In this document: positions 8,648 to 16,939 of the stretch, one piece after another
How the letters are laid out: each line of letters starts with the position of its first letter
Numbering within the stretch: the stretch's first letter is position 1
Assembly (NCBI GenBank): GCA_016717005.1
Contig: JADJUF010000001.1
Span: 992,001-1,056,000, forward strand
Origin: Myxococcales bacterium
GTDB lineage: Bacteria > Myxococcota_A > Polyangia > Haliangiales > Haliangiaceae
DNA length: 64,000 nucleotides
Direction of reading: 5' to 3'
Program-made: the position numbers and the translations under genes
The notes under the pieces: generated by a model
The model's input: the letters and a program-made list of their open reading frames with translations, nothing else
Told to the model about the DNA's origin: nothing
The model's database searches: none

Positions 8648-11542
8648 GTGGACGCGCCGCCCGACCTGACCGCCCTCACCGCACGCCTGGCGGCCGCGGC
8701 CGACGACGACGCCCGCGCCGTCGCCGAGTGGGCCCTGGGCGAGCGCCACCGCGAGCGCGGCGAGCCCGAGGCGGCGCTGCGGTTCCTGTCGGAGGCGCGC
8801 CGGCGCCTGGCCGGGCTCGAGCGCCACGGCGACGCCGCCCGGGTCGAGGTGGCGCTGGCCGAGGTGTGCGCGGCGCGGGGCGACGGGGATCGCGCGCTGG
8901 CGTTCCTCGACCGCGCGCTCGATCACGCCGAGGCCGAGGGCGACGACGCGCTCCGGGCCCAGGTCCAGCTGGCGCTGGGCGAGGCGGCGGCGGCGCGCGG
9001 CGACGACGCCACCGCGACCGATCTGGTGACCGCGGCCGAGGCCGCGACCGTGGCGCTGCGCGATCGCGACGGCCACGCCCGCGCCGCCGCCGCGCTGGCG
9101 CGCCTGCTCGCGCGCGGCGATCAGCGCCCGGCCGCGCGCGCGCTGATCGAGGCCGCCCGCGCCGACGCCCGCGCCGCCGGCCGCCCGAGCACGCTGGTCG
9201 TGGTGGCGATGGCCGCGGCCGAGCTGCACGATCGGGACGACGACCTGCCGGCGGCGGTGGCCAGCTGGCGCGAGGCCATCGCGATCGCCGCCGACGCCGA
9301 CCTGCGCCGCCTCGAGGCCGACGCGTCGCTGGCGCTGGGCCTGCTCGTGGGCGCGGCCGCGGCCCGCGGCGCCACCACCGAGTCGGCGGCCGCCTACCTG
9401 GCGCGCGCACACGAGCTGTACCGGGACGGCGGCGGCCTGCGCGATCTCGAGCGGGTCCGCGACGCGTTCCGCCGGTTCGGCCGCCGCGCCACCGATCGCG
9501 TGGCCTCGATCGAGCTGGCGCCGCTGCTCGACGACCTGCGCGGTCAGCGCCAGGCCGTGGCCGAGGCCGCGCTCGCGGTCGGCCACGCCGCCGCGCCGGA
9601 GCTGCGGGCCGCGCTCGACGCCCGGCTCCACGCGCTGGCCAGCGCCGGCGAGCGCCTGGCGACCGCCGCGAACGCGGTCGTGGTCGATCGCGAGAACATC
9701 CGCGGCCTGCTCGAGCTGATCCGCGCGCTGGCCCAGATCACCGACTTCGCCGCGCTGCCCGACGCGGTCGCGCGGCTGGCCAGCCAGCTGGTCGGCGGCG
9801 ATCGCGCGGTGGTCGAGCTGGGCGACGATCACCGCGGCGCGGTCGGCGTGGTCGCCACCGACGACGGCCCCTGGCGCGCCGCGCTCGTCAGCGCCCGGGG
9901 CCCGACGGCTCGCCCGACGCTGGCGGCGGCCGCCGCGGCGGCCGCGGTCGGGCGCACCGACGGCGGCGCGCCCAGCCAGCCGCTCGGGCAGGCGATGGTG
10001 GCGCCGCTCCGCGCCGGCGCCACCGTCGTGGGCGCGATCTGGGTCGACAAGACCCCGTCGGGCGGCGTGTTCACCGAGCGCGATCTCGATCTGCTGGCGG
10101 TGTTCGCGGTCCAGGCCGCGGCCATCGTCGATCGGGCCCGCGCCGCCGACGAGCTGCGGCTGGCGGCGCGCACGACCGCGACGACGCTCGCGGCGATCGG
10201 CGACGGCGTGATCGCGGTCGATCGGGCCGGGCGCCTGACCGCGATCAACCCGGCGGCGGTGCGGCAGCTCGGCCTGCCGCCCGGCGCCGTCGACGCGCCC
10301 GCCGCGGTCGCGCTGGCCGCGCGCGCTGAGACCCGGGCGCTGGCCGCGGTCCTGAAGGACGCGATCGCCCGCGGCGACGAGCTCGACGGCCGCCCGCTGA
10401 CGATCGGCGCCACCGAGCACCTGATCTCGACCCGCCTGGTCACCGACGATCGCGGCGCGGTCGCCGGGCTGGTGGCGACCCTGACCGAGCTGCGCCGGGC
10501 CTCGAGCCTCGCGTACCGGATCGTCGGCACCACCGCCCGCTACACGCTCGACGATCTGATCGGCGACAGCCCGGCGGTGCGGCACGTGCGGGCGCTGGCC
10601 GAGGCCGCGGCCAGCAGCGAGGCCAGCCTGCTGCTGACCGGCGAGAGCGGCACCGGCAAGGAGGTGCTGGCCCAGGCGGTCCACAACGCGTCGCCGCGCG
10701 CGGCCGGCCCCTTCGTCGCCGTCAACTGCGCCGCGATCCCGCGCGATCTGCTCGAGAGCGAGCTGTTCGGCTACGAGGCCGGCGCGTTCACCGGCGCGCG
10801 CAAGGGCGGCCGGCCCGGCAAGTTCGAGATCGCCGAGGGCGGCACGCTCCTGCTCGACGAGATCGGCGACATGCCGCTCGAGATGCAGGTCAAGCTCCTG
10901 CGCGTGCTGCAGGAGAAGACCGTGTCGCGCCTCGCCGGCGCCCGCGAGCTCCCGGTCACCTGCCGGATCATCGCGACGACCAACCGCGAGCTCGACGACG
11001 ACGTCGCGCGCGGCCTGTTCCGCCGCGACCTGTTCTACCGGCTGCGGGTCATCCACATCGTCGTGCCGCCGCTGCGGGAGCGCCCGGGCGACGTCACCGC
11101 GCTGACCGAGCACTTCCTGCGTCGCCACGCGACCGCGTCGGGCAAGCGCCTGGCCCGGATCGCGCCCGACGTGGCCGCCGCGCTCGTGGCGCACTCGTGG
11201 CCCGGCAACGTGCGCGAGCTCGAGCACGTCATCGAGAGCGCGGTGGCGCTGGCGCCGCCCGACGCGACGATCGTCGGCGCGCTGCCGGTGCCGCTAGGCC
11301 AGCGGACCACGCCGGCGTCGACGCCGCCCCCGCTCGGGGCGCCGGCGCCCGCGCCGGGCCCGCCCGCGACGCCGCTGCCGACCGCGGCCTCGGCCGAGCG
11401 CGACCTGCTGATCGCGGCGCTCGATCGCTACCACGGGCGGATCCCGGCGGTGGCGCGCGCGCTCGGTCTGTCGCGGGCGACGATCTACAACCGCATGCGC
11501 CGCCTCGGCCTCGACCTGGCCTCCTTCCGCGGGCCGCCGTGA
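8648..11542 (+). CDS. sigma-54 enhancer-binding protein with helical-repeat, GAF and PAS-like sensory regions
   Basis: 964 residues from the GTG at 8648 (VDAPPDLT). Residues 1-290 are Ala/Arg/Leu-rich helical repeats of TPR type. About 358-494 resembles a GAF domain (VWVDKTPSGG-like end, FTERDLDLLAVFAVQAA), then a PAS-like segment (AIGDGVIAVDRAGRLTAIN). The AAA+ module has GESGTGKE at about residue 665 and an intact GAFTGA at about 712. A Pro-rich linker leads to a Fis-type HTH (GRIPAVARALGLSRATIYNR). Large cytoplasmic sensor-regulators of this layout integrate a small-molecule or redox signal. The ligand is unknown. Confidence 0.88.
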   Translation: MDAPPDLTALTARLAAAADDDARAVAEWALGERHRERGEPEAALRFLSEARRRLAGLERHGDAARVEVALAEVCAARGDGDRALAFLDRALDHAEAEGDDALRAQVQLALGEAAAARGDDATATDLVTAAEAATVALRDRDGHARAAAALARLLARGDQRPAARALIEAARADARAAGRPSTLVVVAMAAAELHDRDDDLPAAVASWREAIAIAADADLRRLEADASLALGLLVGAAAARGATTESAAAYLARAHELYRDGGGLRDLERVRDAFRRFGRRATDRVASIELAPLLDDLRGQRQAVAEAALAVGHAAAPELRAALDARLHALASAGERLATAANAVVVDRENIRGLLELIRALAQITDFAALPDAVARLASQLVGGDRAVVELGDDHRGAVGVVATDDGPWRAALVSARGPTARPTLAAAAAAAAVGRTDGGAPSQPLGQAMVAPLRAGATVVGAIWVDKTPSGGVFTERDLDLLAVFAVQAAAIVDRARAADELRLAARTTATTLAAIGDGVIAVDRAGRLTAINPAAVRQLGLPPGAVDAPAAVALAARAETRALAAVLKDAIARGDELDGRPLTIGATEHLISTRLVTDDRGAVAGLVATLTELRRASSLAYRIVGTTARYTLDDLIGDSPAVRHVRALAEAAASSEASLLLTGESGTGKEVLAQAVHNASPRAAGPFVAVNCAAIPRDLLESELFGYEAGAFTGARKGGRPGKFEIAEGGTLLLDEIGDMPLEMQVKLLRVLQEKTVSRLAGARELPVTCRIIATTNRELDDDVARGLFRRDLFYRLRVIHIVVPPLRERPGDVTALTEHFLRRHATASGKRLARIAPDVAAALVAHSWPGNVRELEHVIESAVALAPPDATIVGALPVPLGQRTTPASTPPPLGAPAPAPGPPATPLPTAASAERDLLIAALDRYHGRIPAVARALGLSRATIYNRMRRLGLDLASFRGPP

Positions 11543-12693
11543 TCGACGAGGACGACGACGAGCTCGCCGCGGCCGACCTGGCCGGGCCCGACGACGACGG
11601 CGCCGGGGACGACGGCGCGCCGGCCGACGCCGCGCCCGACGCGTTCGCCGACCTCGGGCCGTGGTGGGCGCCGCGCCCGGGCGTCGACCTCGGCGCCCGC
11701 GCCCACCTCGACGCCAGCGGCGCGCCCCAGGTCATCGAGCGCCGGCTGGTCGTGACCGAGGAGCTGGCCGGGCTGCGGCTCGATCACTACCTGGTGCGGA
11801 TCATCCCGCGGCTGTCGCGCACGCGCATCCAGGCGGTCATCGCCACCCAGCTCACCCGGGCCGACGGCCGCCGGCCGCGCTCGAGCATGACCGTGGCCGC
11901 CGGCGACGAGCTGGTGCTGCGGCGCGCGGCCAAGGCCGAGCCGCCGTGCCCGCGCACCTTCGACGTGCTCTACCAGGACGGCGACGTGATGATCGTCGAC
12001 AAGCCCGCCGGCCTGCCGGTGCACGCGTCGGCGAAGTTCTACTGGAACACGCTGCACCGGGTCGTGGCCGAACGCTTCCCCGACACGCCCTGGCAGCTCG
12101 GCCACCGGCTCGATCGCGAGACCTCGGGCGCGCTGGCGCTGGCGGCGCACAAGGAGGCGGCGGCCGCGCTCAAGGGCGCGTTCGAGCACAAGCGCGCCGC
12201 CAAGACCTACCTGGCGATCTGCCACGGCCAGCCGAGCTGGCCCGACGCCGACGGCGCCGTCGCGCCGGTCGTGCTCGACGCGCCGCTGGCGCTGTCGACC
12301 CGCGCTGACGGCACCCGCCTGCCGGGCGTGCGGATGGTGGTCCGGGCCGACGGCCTGCCCGCGATCACCAAGGTCAGCGTGCTCGAGCGCGCGGGCGCGT
12401 ACGCGCTGGTGCGCTGCGACCTGGTGACCGGCCGCCAGCACCAGATCCGCGCCCACCTGGCCCACGCCGGGTTCCCGATCGTCGGCGACAAGCTGTACGC
12501 CCACGGCGACGCCGCGTTCATCGCGTTCTGCGACCACGGCATGACCCGAGCCCTCGCCACGCAGTTCCAGCTGCCGCGCCACGCCCTGCACGCCCACCGG
12601 CTGCGCGTCCCGCACCCGCGCACCGGCGCGCCGCTCGAGGCGGTCGCGCCGCTGGCGTGGGACCTGGCCGCGTTCCTCGCGGCCCAGCGCTGA
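11539..12693 (+). CDS. RluA-family pseudouridine synthase with N-terminal acidic extension and S4 domain
   Basis: 384 residues. The GTG at 11539 overlaps the previous stop (GTGA). An acidic N-terminal extension of about 70 residues is followed by an S4 RNA-binding domain (RLDHYLVRIIPRLSRTRIQ) and the synthase domain. The catalytic HRLDRETSG motif (D192) and the RQHQIRAHLAHAGFPIVGD block are intact. It isomerises uridine in rRNA or tRNA; the target base cannot be told from sequence. The acidic extension is unusual for RluA/RluD enzymes. If that extension is not translated, an internal start is possible. Confidence 0.88.
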   Translation: MIDEDDDELAAADLAGPDDDGAGDDGAPADAAPDAFADLGPWWAPRPGVDLGARAHLDASGAPQVIERRLVVTEELAGLRLDHYLVRIIPRLSRTRIQAVIATQLTRADGRRPRSSMTVAAGDELVLRRAAKAEPPCPRTFDVLYQDGDVMIVDKPAGLPVHASAKFYWNTLHRVVAERFPDTPWQLGHRLDRETSGALALAAHKEAAAALKGAFEHKRAAKTYLAICHGQPSWPDADGAVAPVVLDAPLALSTRADGTRLPGVRMVVRADGLPAITKVSVLERAGAYALVRCDLVTGRQHQIRAHLAHAGFPIVGDKLYAHGDAAFIAFCDHGMTRALATQFQLPRHALHAHRLRVPHPRTGAPLEAVAPLAWDLAAFLAAQR

Positions 12694-12705
12694 CGCGGCC
12701 GCGGC

Positions 12706-12743
12706 GCACGGTCGCACCCTCGCTCGGGGTCGCGCGACCGTGC
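12706..12743. terminator. 10-bp perfect inverted repeat after the rluA-like gene
   Basis: GCACGGTCGC at 12706-12715 pairs exactly with GCGACCGTGC at 12734-12743, with an 18-base loop that itself contains GGTCGC/GCGACC. It begins 13 bases after the pseudouridine synthase stop and has no T tract. It could be a transcript-end hairpin or a regulator site. The proposed GTG start of the next gene (12740) lies inside the right arm. Confidence 0.45.
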
Positions 12744-13114
12744 TACCAGATCGGGCTCTGAAGGACCGCGCCAAGCCGTTCGATCGCAAGCACCGTCGCT
12801 ACTGGCTGACGACCGCCGGCGGCATGGTCTTGATCATGTCGATCAACCTCGGCCTCGGGTTCGGCGTGATGCGGTGCAAGACCGATCCACCGCCGCCCGC
12901 CGACTACTGGCCGATCCCGCCGATGATCGATCCGCCCGACGCCGCGGTCGATGGCAGCGCCGACGCCGGCGACGACGACGACGACGCCCCCGCGCGCGAT
13001 CCGGCCGACGCCCGCGACGCCGGGGTCACCGACGCCGCCGGCCCGACGCGCGATCCGGCCGACGCCCGCGACGCCGGCGCCGCGCCGTCACTCCCAGACG
13101 ACGTCGAACGGTAG
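12740..13114 (+). CDS. small membrane-anchored protein with Asp/Ala-rich tail
   Basis: 124 residues. A basic cytoplasmic N-terminus (DRAKPFDRKHRRYW) leads into one hydrophobic helix (about 29-45, VLIMSINLGLGFGVM). A Pro stretch (DPPPPADYWPIPP) and an acidic tail follow. The tail contains two identical 30-base segments (12994-13023 and 13048-13077), giving RDPADARDAG twice. The GTG at 12740 lies in a hairpin arm; an ATG at 12824 is an alternative that would start at the helix. The last 27 bases overlap the end of the convergent protease gene. Function unknown. Confidence 0.55.
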   Translation: MLPDRALKDRAKPFDRKHRRYWLTTAGGMVLIMSINLGLGFGVMRCKTDPPPPADYWPIPPMIDPPDAAVDGSADAGDDDDDAPARDPADARDAGVTDAAGPTRDPADARDAGAAPSLPDDVER

Positions 13115-15634
13115 CCGCGCCTGGGCCCCGCCCGGCGTGATCAGCACCGCCGGCGGGACCGCGGTCAGCGCGGCCCGGACGATCGGCAGGTCGAGCACCG
13201 ACGGCTCGGTCGCCGCCGACACGCCCAGCAGGCCGGCCACCGCGCCGAGCAGCCCCGGCGACGACCGCGGCAGCTCGATGATCCGGACCCGGGCGTCGGC
13301 GCCGAGCCCGGCCCGGACCTTGGCCAGCTCGATCGCGTCGGTGATGCCGCCGATCTGATCGACCAGGCCGATCGCCCGGGCCTGGCGCCCGGTCCAGACG
13401 TGGCCGCGGCCGAGCTCGTCGACCCGGGCCACGGTCAGCCCGCGCCCGCGGCTGACCGCGTCGGTGAAGCGCCCGTAGAAGTAGCGCAGCCGATCGAGGA
13501 GCACCGCGCGCTCCTCCTCGGTGTACGGCCGGAAGTAGCTCTCCATGTCGGCGCGGGCGCCGCGGCGGAAGGTCTCGGTCGTGACGCCGAGCTTGGCCAT
13601 CAGGCCCGACAGATCGAACTTGCCGTAGAAGATGCCGATCGAGCCGGTGATCGTGGTCTCCGACGCCAGGATCTGATCGCAGCCGGCGGCCAGGAAGTAG
13701 CCGCCCGAGGCCGCGACGTCGCCCATCGAGCAGATGATCGGCTTGACCTTGCGGGTCGCGAAGACCTCGCGCGCCATCAGCTCCGACGCCAGCGCGCTGC
13801 CGCCGGGCGAGTCGATCCGCAGCACGATCGCCGCCACCGCCGGGCTGGCCCGGGCCGCCGCGATCAGGCCGGCCAGGGTCTCGCCCCCGACCAGCTTGCG
13901 CCCGAGCACCGGGATCGTGCGCGACGGGCCGTCGATGATGTCGCCGTCGGCGTAGATGATCGCGACGCCGGGGCGCTGCCAGCGATCGTCCCGGACCCGC
14001 GGCGCCACCCCCAGCGGCGCCAGGCCGCCCAGCTCGTGGGCGATCAGCTCGACCACGCGCTCGGGGTCGCCGACCGCGTCGATCAGGCGGTGATCGTCGG
14101 CCAGCTGGCCGGCGCTGTAGGGGCCGCCGTCGACCAGCTCGCGCACGACGTCGGGCGACAGCCCCCGGCTGGCGGCGATGCCGTCGACGAACGTCGCCCA
14201 CATGCCGTCGTAGAGCGCGTCGCGCATGCGCGCCGCCGCCTCGGTGGCCCCGACCTCGGTGTACTGCTCGGGCGCGCTCTTGTACTCGGCGATCTTCTCG
14301 AACTGCGCGCGCACGCCGAGGTGATCGAACAGGCCCTTCAGGTACAGCGTCGTGCCGGCGAACCCGATCAGGCGCACGCCGCCGCCGGGGTCGAGGTAGA
14401 TCTTGTCGGCGGCGCACGCCAGCCAGTAGTCGCGCGCGGTCGCGCCGACCAGGTACGCGAACACCTTCTTGCCGCGGGCGCGGACCCGCGCCACCTCGCG
14501 GCGCAGCTCCTCGAGCGAGGCCCAGCCGGCGCCGACGCCGTCGATCGCCAGGATCACGCCGCGCACGTCGGGGTCGCGGGCGATCGCCCGGAGCCGCAGC
14601 GCGGTCGCGACGATCGCGCGCGCCGACTGCGCGCCCGACAGCTCGATCCGCTCGAGCCGCGCGCCGGCGCCGAGCACGCTCGGGCCCGGCCGCTCCGACC
14701 AGCGCGCGACCAGCGCCCCGCCGGGCGCGACCACGCCGTCGCCGACCCGGGCGCTGCCGTAGGCGGCCACGCCGACCTGGCCGAACGTCACCGACAGCCC
14801 GGCGGTCAGGCGCACGTCGCGCTCGGCCTCGGCCCGGACCTCGCCGGTGCCGGTCGTGACGAGCCGGGTCAGCGCCCGGCTCTCGCCGGTGGCCTCGACG
14901 AACACGCCCGGCACGACCTTGGCCGACAGCCGCAGCCAGCCCCCGGCGTCGACGTCGCGCCGGCCGGCCGGCTCGGCCACGACGCCGCCGAGCCCGATCT
15001 CGAGCCGATCGCTGCCGAGCGGCCGCACGCCCAGCTCGGCCTCGAACCGTCGGTGGATCGCGGCGCCGGCGACCCGCGGCGCGTTGAGATCGCGCGCCAC
15101 CGCGCCGAACGCCAGGTGGTTGCCCCAGCGGTTGGCGACGCCGACGTCGACCGTCGATGTGCCCGCGGCGACGCTGTCGCCGAAGAAGCGGTGCCACGCC
15201 AGCCCGACGCCCCAGCCGGCCCAGGGCGCGTAGGCCGCGGCCACGGTCGCGCGCACCGGCGTGCCAGGGTCCGGCGCCACCGCCGCGCGCGCCGGCAGCC
15301 CGACCTCGAGCCCGGCCGCGACCGCGAACCGCGGCAGGAACCGACCGCCCAGCGGCGTGGCCGCGAACGCGCCGAGGCCCGGGCCGAGCGCGACGGCATT
15401 TTCGGCGCCGGCGCCGCTGATCACGCCGACCACGCTCTGACCGTCGAGGAAGTACAGCCCGCCCGGGTTGACGACGGTGGCGCGCGCGTCCTGATCGCCG
15501 GCCAGCGGCGTGGCCGGTAGCTCGACGCCGCGGGTCGAGTCATCGGCGTAGCGGCCCGGGGCGACCTGGGCCCACGCGGGCGCGGCGCCCACCATCACGG
15601 CCCAGGTGATCGTCACGACGGCGCGGCGTTTCAT
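13088..15634 (-). CDS. sppA: signal peptide peptidase SppA with N-terminal extra (barrel-like) region
   Basis: 848 residues. A signal peptide (VVTITWAVMVGAAPAWAQ) is followed by about 330 residues of alternating strands with glycine/aromatic patterning, which look like an outer-membrane-barrel or PorV-like region. Two SppA-type ClpP-fold domains come next. The catalytic Lys is in EYKSAPEQY (K452) and the nucleophile Ser in GDVAASGGYF (S643), as in the Lys/Ser dyad of E. coli SppA. Known SppA proteins are 300-620 residues, so the N-terminal region is an addition. It is divergent from the cNMP-binding gene, with 36 bases between starts. Confidence 0.85.
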   Translation of the reverse strand: MKRRAVVTITWAVMVGAAPAWAQVAPGRYADDSTRGVELPATPLAGDQDARATVVNPGGLYFLDGQSVVGVISGAGAENAVALGPGLGAFAATPLGGRFLPRFAVAAGLEVGLPARAAVAPDPGTPVRATVAAAYAPWAGWGVGLAWHRFFGDSVAAGTSTVDVGVANRWGNHLAFGAVARDLNAPRVAGAAIHRRFEAELGVRPLGSDRLEIGLGGVVAEPAGRRDVDAGGWLRLSAKVVPGVFVEATGESRALTRLVTTGTGEVRAEAERDVRLTAGLSVTFGQVGVAAYGSARVGDGVVAPGGALVARWSERPGPSVLGAGARLERIELSGAQSARAIVATALRLRAIARDPDVRGVILAIDGVGAGWASLEELRREVARVRARGKKVFAYLVGATARDYWLACAADKIYLDPGGGVRLIGFAGTTLYLKGLFDHLGVRAQFEKIAEYKSAPEQYTEVGATEAAARMRDALYDGMWATFVDGIAASRGLSPDVVRELVDGGPYSAGQLADDHRLIDAVGDPERVVELIAHELGGLAPLGVAPRVRDDRWQRPGVAIIYADGDIIDGPSRTIPVLGRKLVGGETLAGLIAAARASPAVAAIVLRIDSPGGSALASELMAREVFATRKVKPIICSMGDVAASGGYFLAAGCDQILASETTITGSIGIFYGKFDLSGLMAKLGVTTETFRRGARADMESYFRPYTEEERAVLLDRLRYFYGRFTDAVSRGRGLTVARVDELGRGHVWTGRQARAIGLVDQIGGITDAIELAKVRAGLGADARVRIIELPRSSPGLLGAVAGLLGVSAATEPSVLDLPIVRAALTAVPPAVLITPGGAQARLPFDVVWE

Positions 15635-15670
15635 CGCGCGCGAGCCTACCATCCGCGTATAGTCGCGATC

Positions 15671-16138
15671 GTGTCGACGACGGCGCGGCTGCTTGAGCAC
15701 CATCCCTTGCTGGCGCGGGTCGGGCCCGATCACCTCAACCGGATCAGCCGGGCCGGCGAGCTCGAGACGTTCAACCCGGGCGAGGTCGTGGTCACCGAGG
15801 GCAGCCTCGGCGACGCGCTGTACCTGGTGCTGACCGGCGAGGTCGAGGTGTCCAAGGCCGGCCACCCGCTCGCGCGCCTGGCGGCCGGCAGCTTCTTCGG
15901 CGAGATGGCGCTGGTCGAGCCGGCGCCGCGCTCGGCCACGGTCACCGCGGCCGCGTCGACGTTCCTGTTCCGCCTGCCCTACCTCGAGCTGCAGCAGCTG
16001 CTCCGCCACGATCCCCGGGCCGGCAGCGCGCTCCTGGTCGAGGTCGTCAAGACCTTGTCCGAGCGGCTGCGCGAGGCCAACCGGATGGTGTCGTCGGTCG
16101 GCGAGCTGGCCGACTGGCTCGCCGGCTCGCTGGTGTGA
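15671..16138 (+). CDS. cyclic nucleotide-binding domain protein
   Basis: 155 residues from a GTG start, one CRP-type cNMP-binding domain and nothing else. The beta roll shows FNPGEVVVTEGSLGDALYLVLTGEVEV and the phosphate-binding cassette SFFGEMALVEPAPRSATV, in which GEMAL and R-S-A match cAMP/cGMP binders. A C-terminal helix pair (LLVEVVKTLSERLREANRMV) is the usual hinge region, but there is no DNA-binding domain. It probably acts as a small regulatory subunit or allosteric partner. Confidence 0.85.
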   Translation: MSTTARLLEHHPLLARVGPDHLNRISRAGELETFNPGEVVVTEGSLGDALYLVLTGEVEVSKAGHPLARLAAGSFFGEMALVEPAPRSATVTAAASTFLFRLPYLELQQLLRHDPRAGSALLVEVVKTLSERLREANRMVSSVGELADWLAGSLV

Positions 16139-16204
16139 GCCCGCGCGGACGGATTCGCTTCCCCGGGTGACGGCGCCGGCGCGGTCTCGCGGTAGCTTCG
16201 GGCC

Positions 16205-16939
16205 GTGACCGCTCGCCTCCTGTTGTTCGCCCTGGGCACGGCGGCCGCCGCCGCGTGCGGGGGCGCCGCGCACCCGGCGCCACCACCGCCGCCGCCCGAT
16301 CACGCGGCCGCGCACCACGCCGGCCACGACCACCACGCCGGCCACGTCGACCACGACTTCGCCGACGCCACGGCCTGGGCCAAGGTGTTCGACGATCCCG
16401 CGCGCGACGCGTGGCAGAAGCCCGCCGAGGTGGTCGCGCTGCTCGATCCCGGGCCCGGCCACACCGTCGCCGACATCGGCGCCGGCACCGGCTACTTCGA
16501 GCGCTATCTGACCCGCGCGGTCGGCGGCGCCGGCCAGATCCTCGCGCTCGACACCGAGCCGACGATGGTCGCGTACATCACCGAGCGCGCCCAGCGCGAG
16601 CTGTGGAGCAACGTCGTCGCGCGCGTGGTGACGCCCGACGACCCGGCCCTGCCGCTGGCCGCCGTCGATCGGATCCTGATCGTCGACACCTGGCACCACC
16701 TGCCGGATCGCGCCGCGTACGCCGCCAAGCTGGCCGCCGCGCTGCGCCCCGGCAGCACGCTGGCGGTGGTCGACTTCGATCTGGCCGCGCCGATGGGCCC
16801 GCCGGTGGCGGCGCGGCTGGCGCCGGGGATCGTCGTGGCCGAGCTGACCGCGGCCGGGCTGGTCGCGCACGTCGCCGAGGAGTCGCTGCCGCACCAGTAC
16901 GTCGTGATCGCGACCAAGCCGACCGGGCCCGGGCGATGA
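16205..16939 (+). CDS. exported lipoprotein with SAM-methyltransferase fold and His-rich segment
   Basis: 244 residues from a GTG. The signal peptide ends in a lipobox (AAAAAC, Cys about residue 18). A histidine-rich stretch (about 32-50, HAAAHHAGHDHHAGHVDHDF) suggests metal binding. The class I methyltransferase fold then follows with VADIGAGTGYFERYL (motif I) and DTWHHLPDR. Close relatives are annotated as methyltransferases, yet an enzyme outside the cytoplasm would lack S-adenosylmethionine. It is coupled to the antiporter gene by ATGA overlap. Confidence 0.75.
   Translation: MTARLLLFALGTAAAAACGGAAHPAPPPPPPDHAAAHHAGHDHHAGHVDHDFADATAWAKVFDDPARDAWQKPAEVVALLDPGPGHTVADIGAGTGYFERYLTRAVGGAGQILALDTEPTMVAYITERAQRELWSNVVARVVTPDDPALPLAAVDRILIVDTWHHLPDRAAYAAKLAAALRPGSTLAVVDFDLAAPMGPPVAARLAPGIVVAELTAAGLVAHVAEESLPHQYVVIATKPTGPGR

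Noticed and set aside
13088..13114. Convergent 27-base overlap of two gene ends as a possible frameshift
   Set aside because: Both reading frames close cleanly; short convergent overlaps occur elsewhere in the window (41132-41142).
13400..15520. 706-residue plus-strand ORF
   Set aside because: Antisense to sppA; composition typical of shadow frames.
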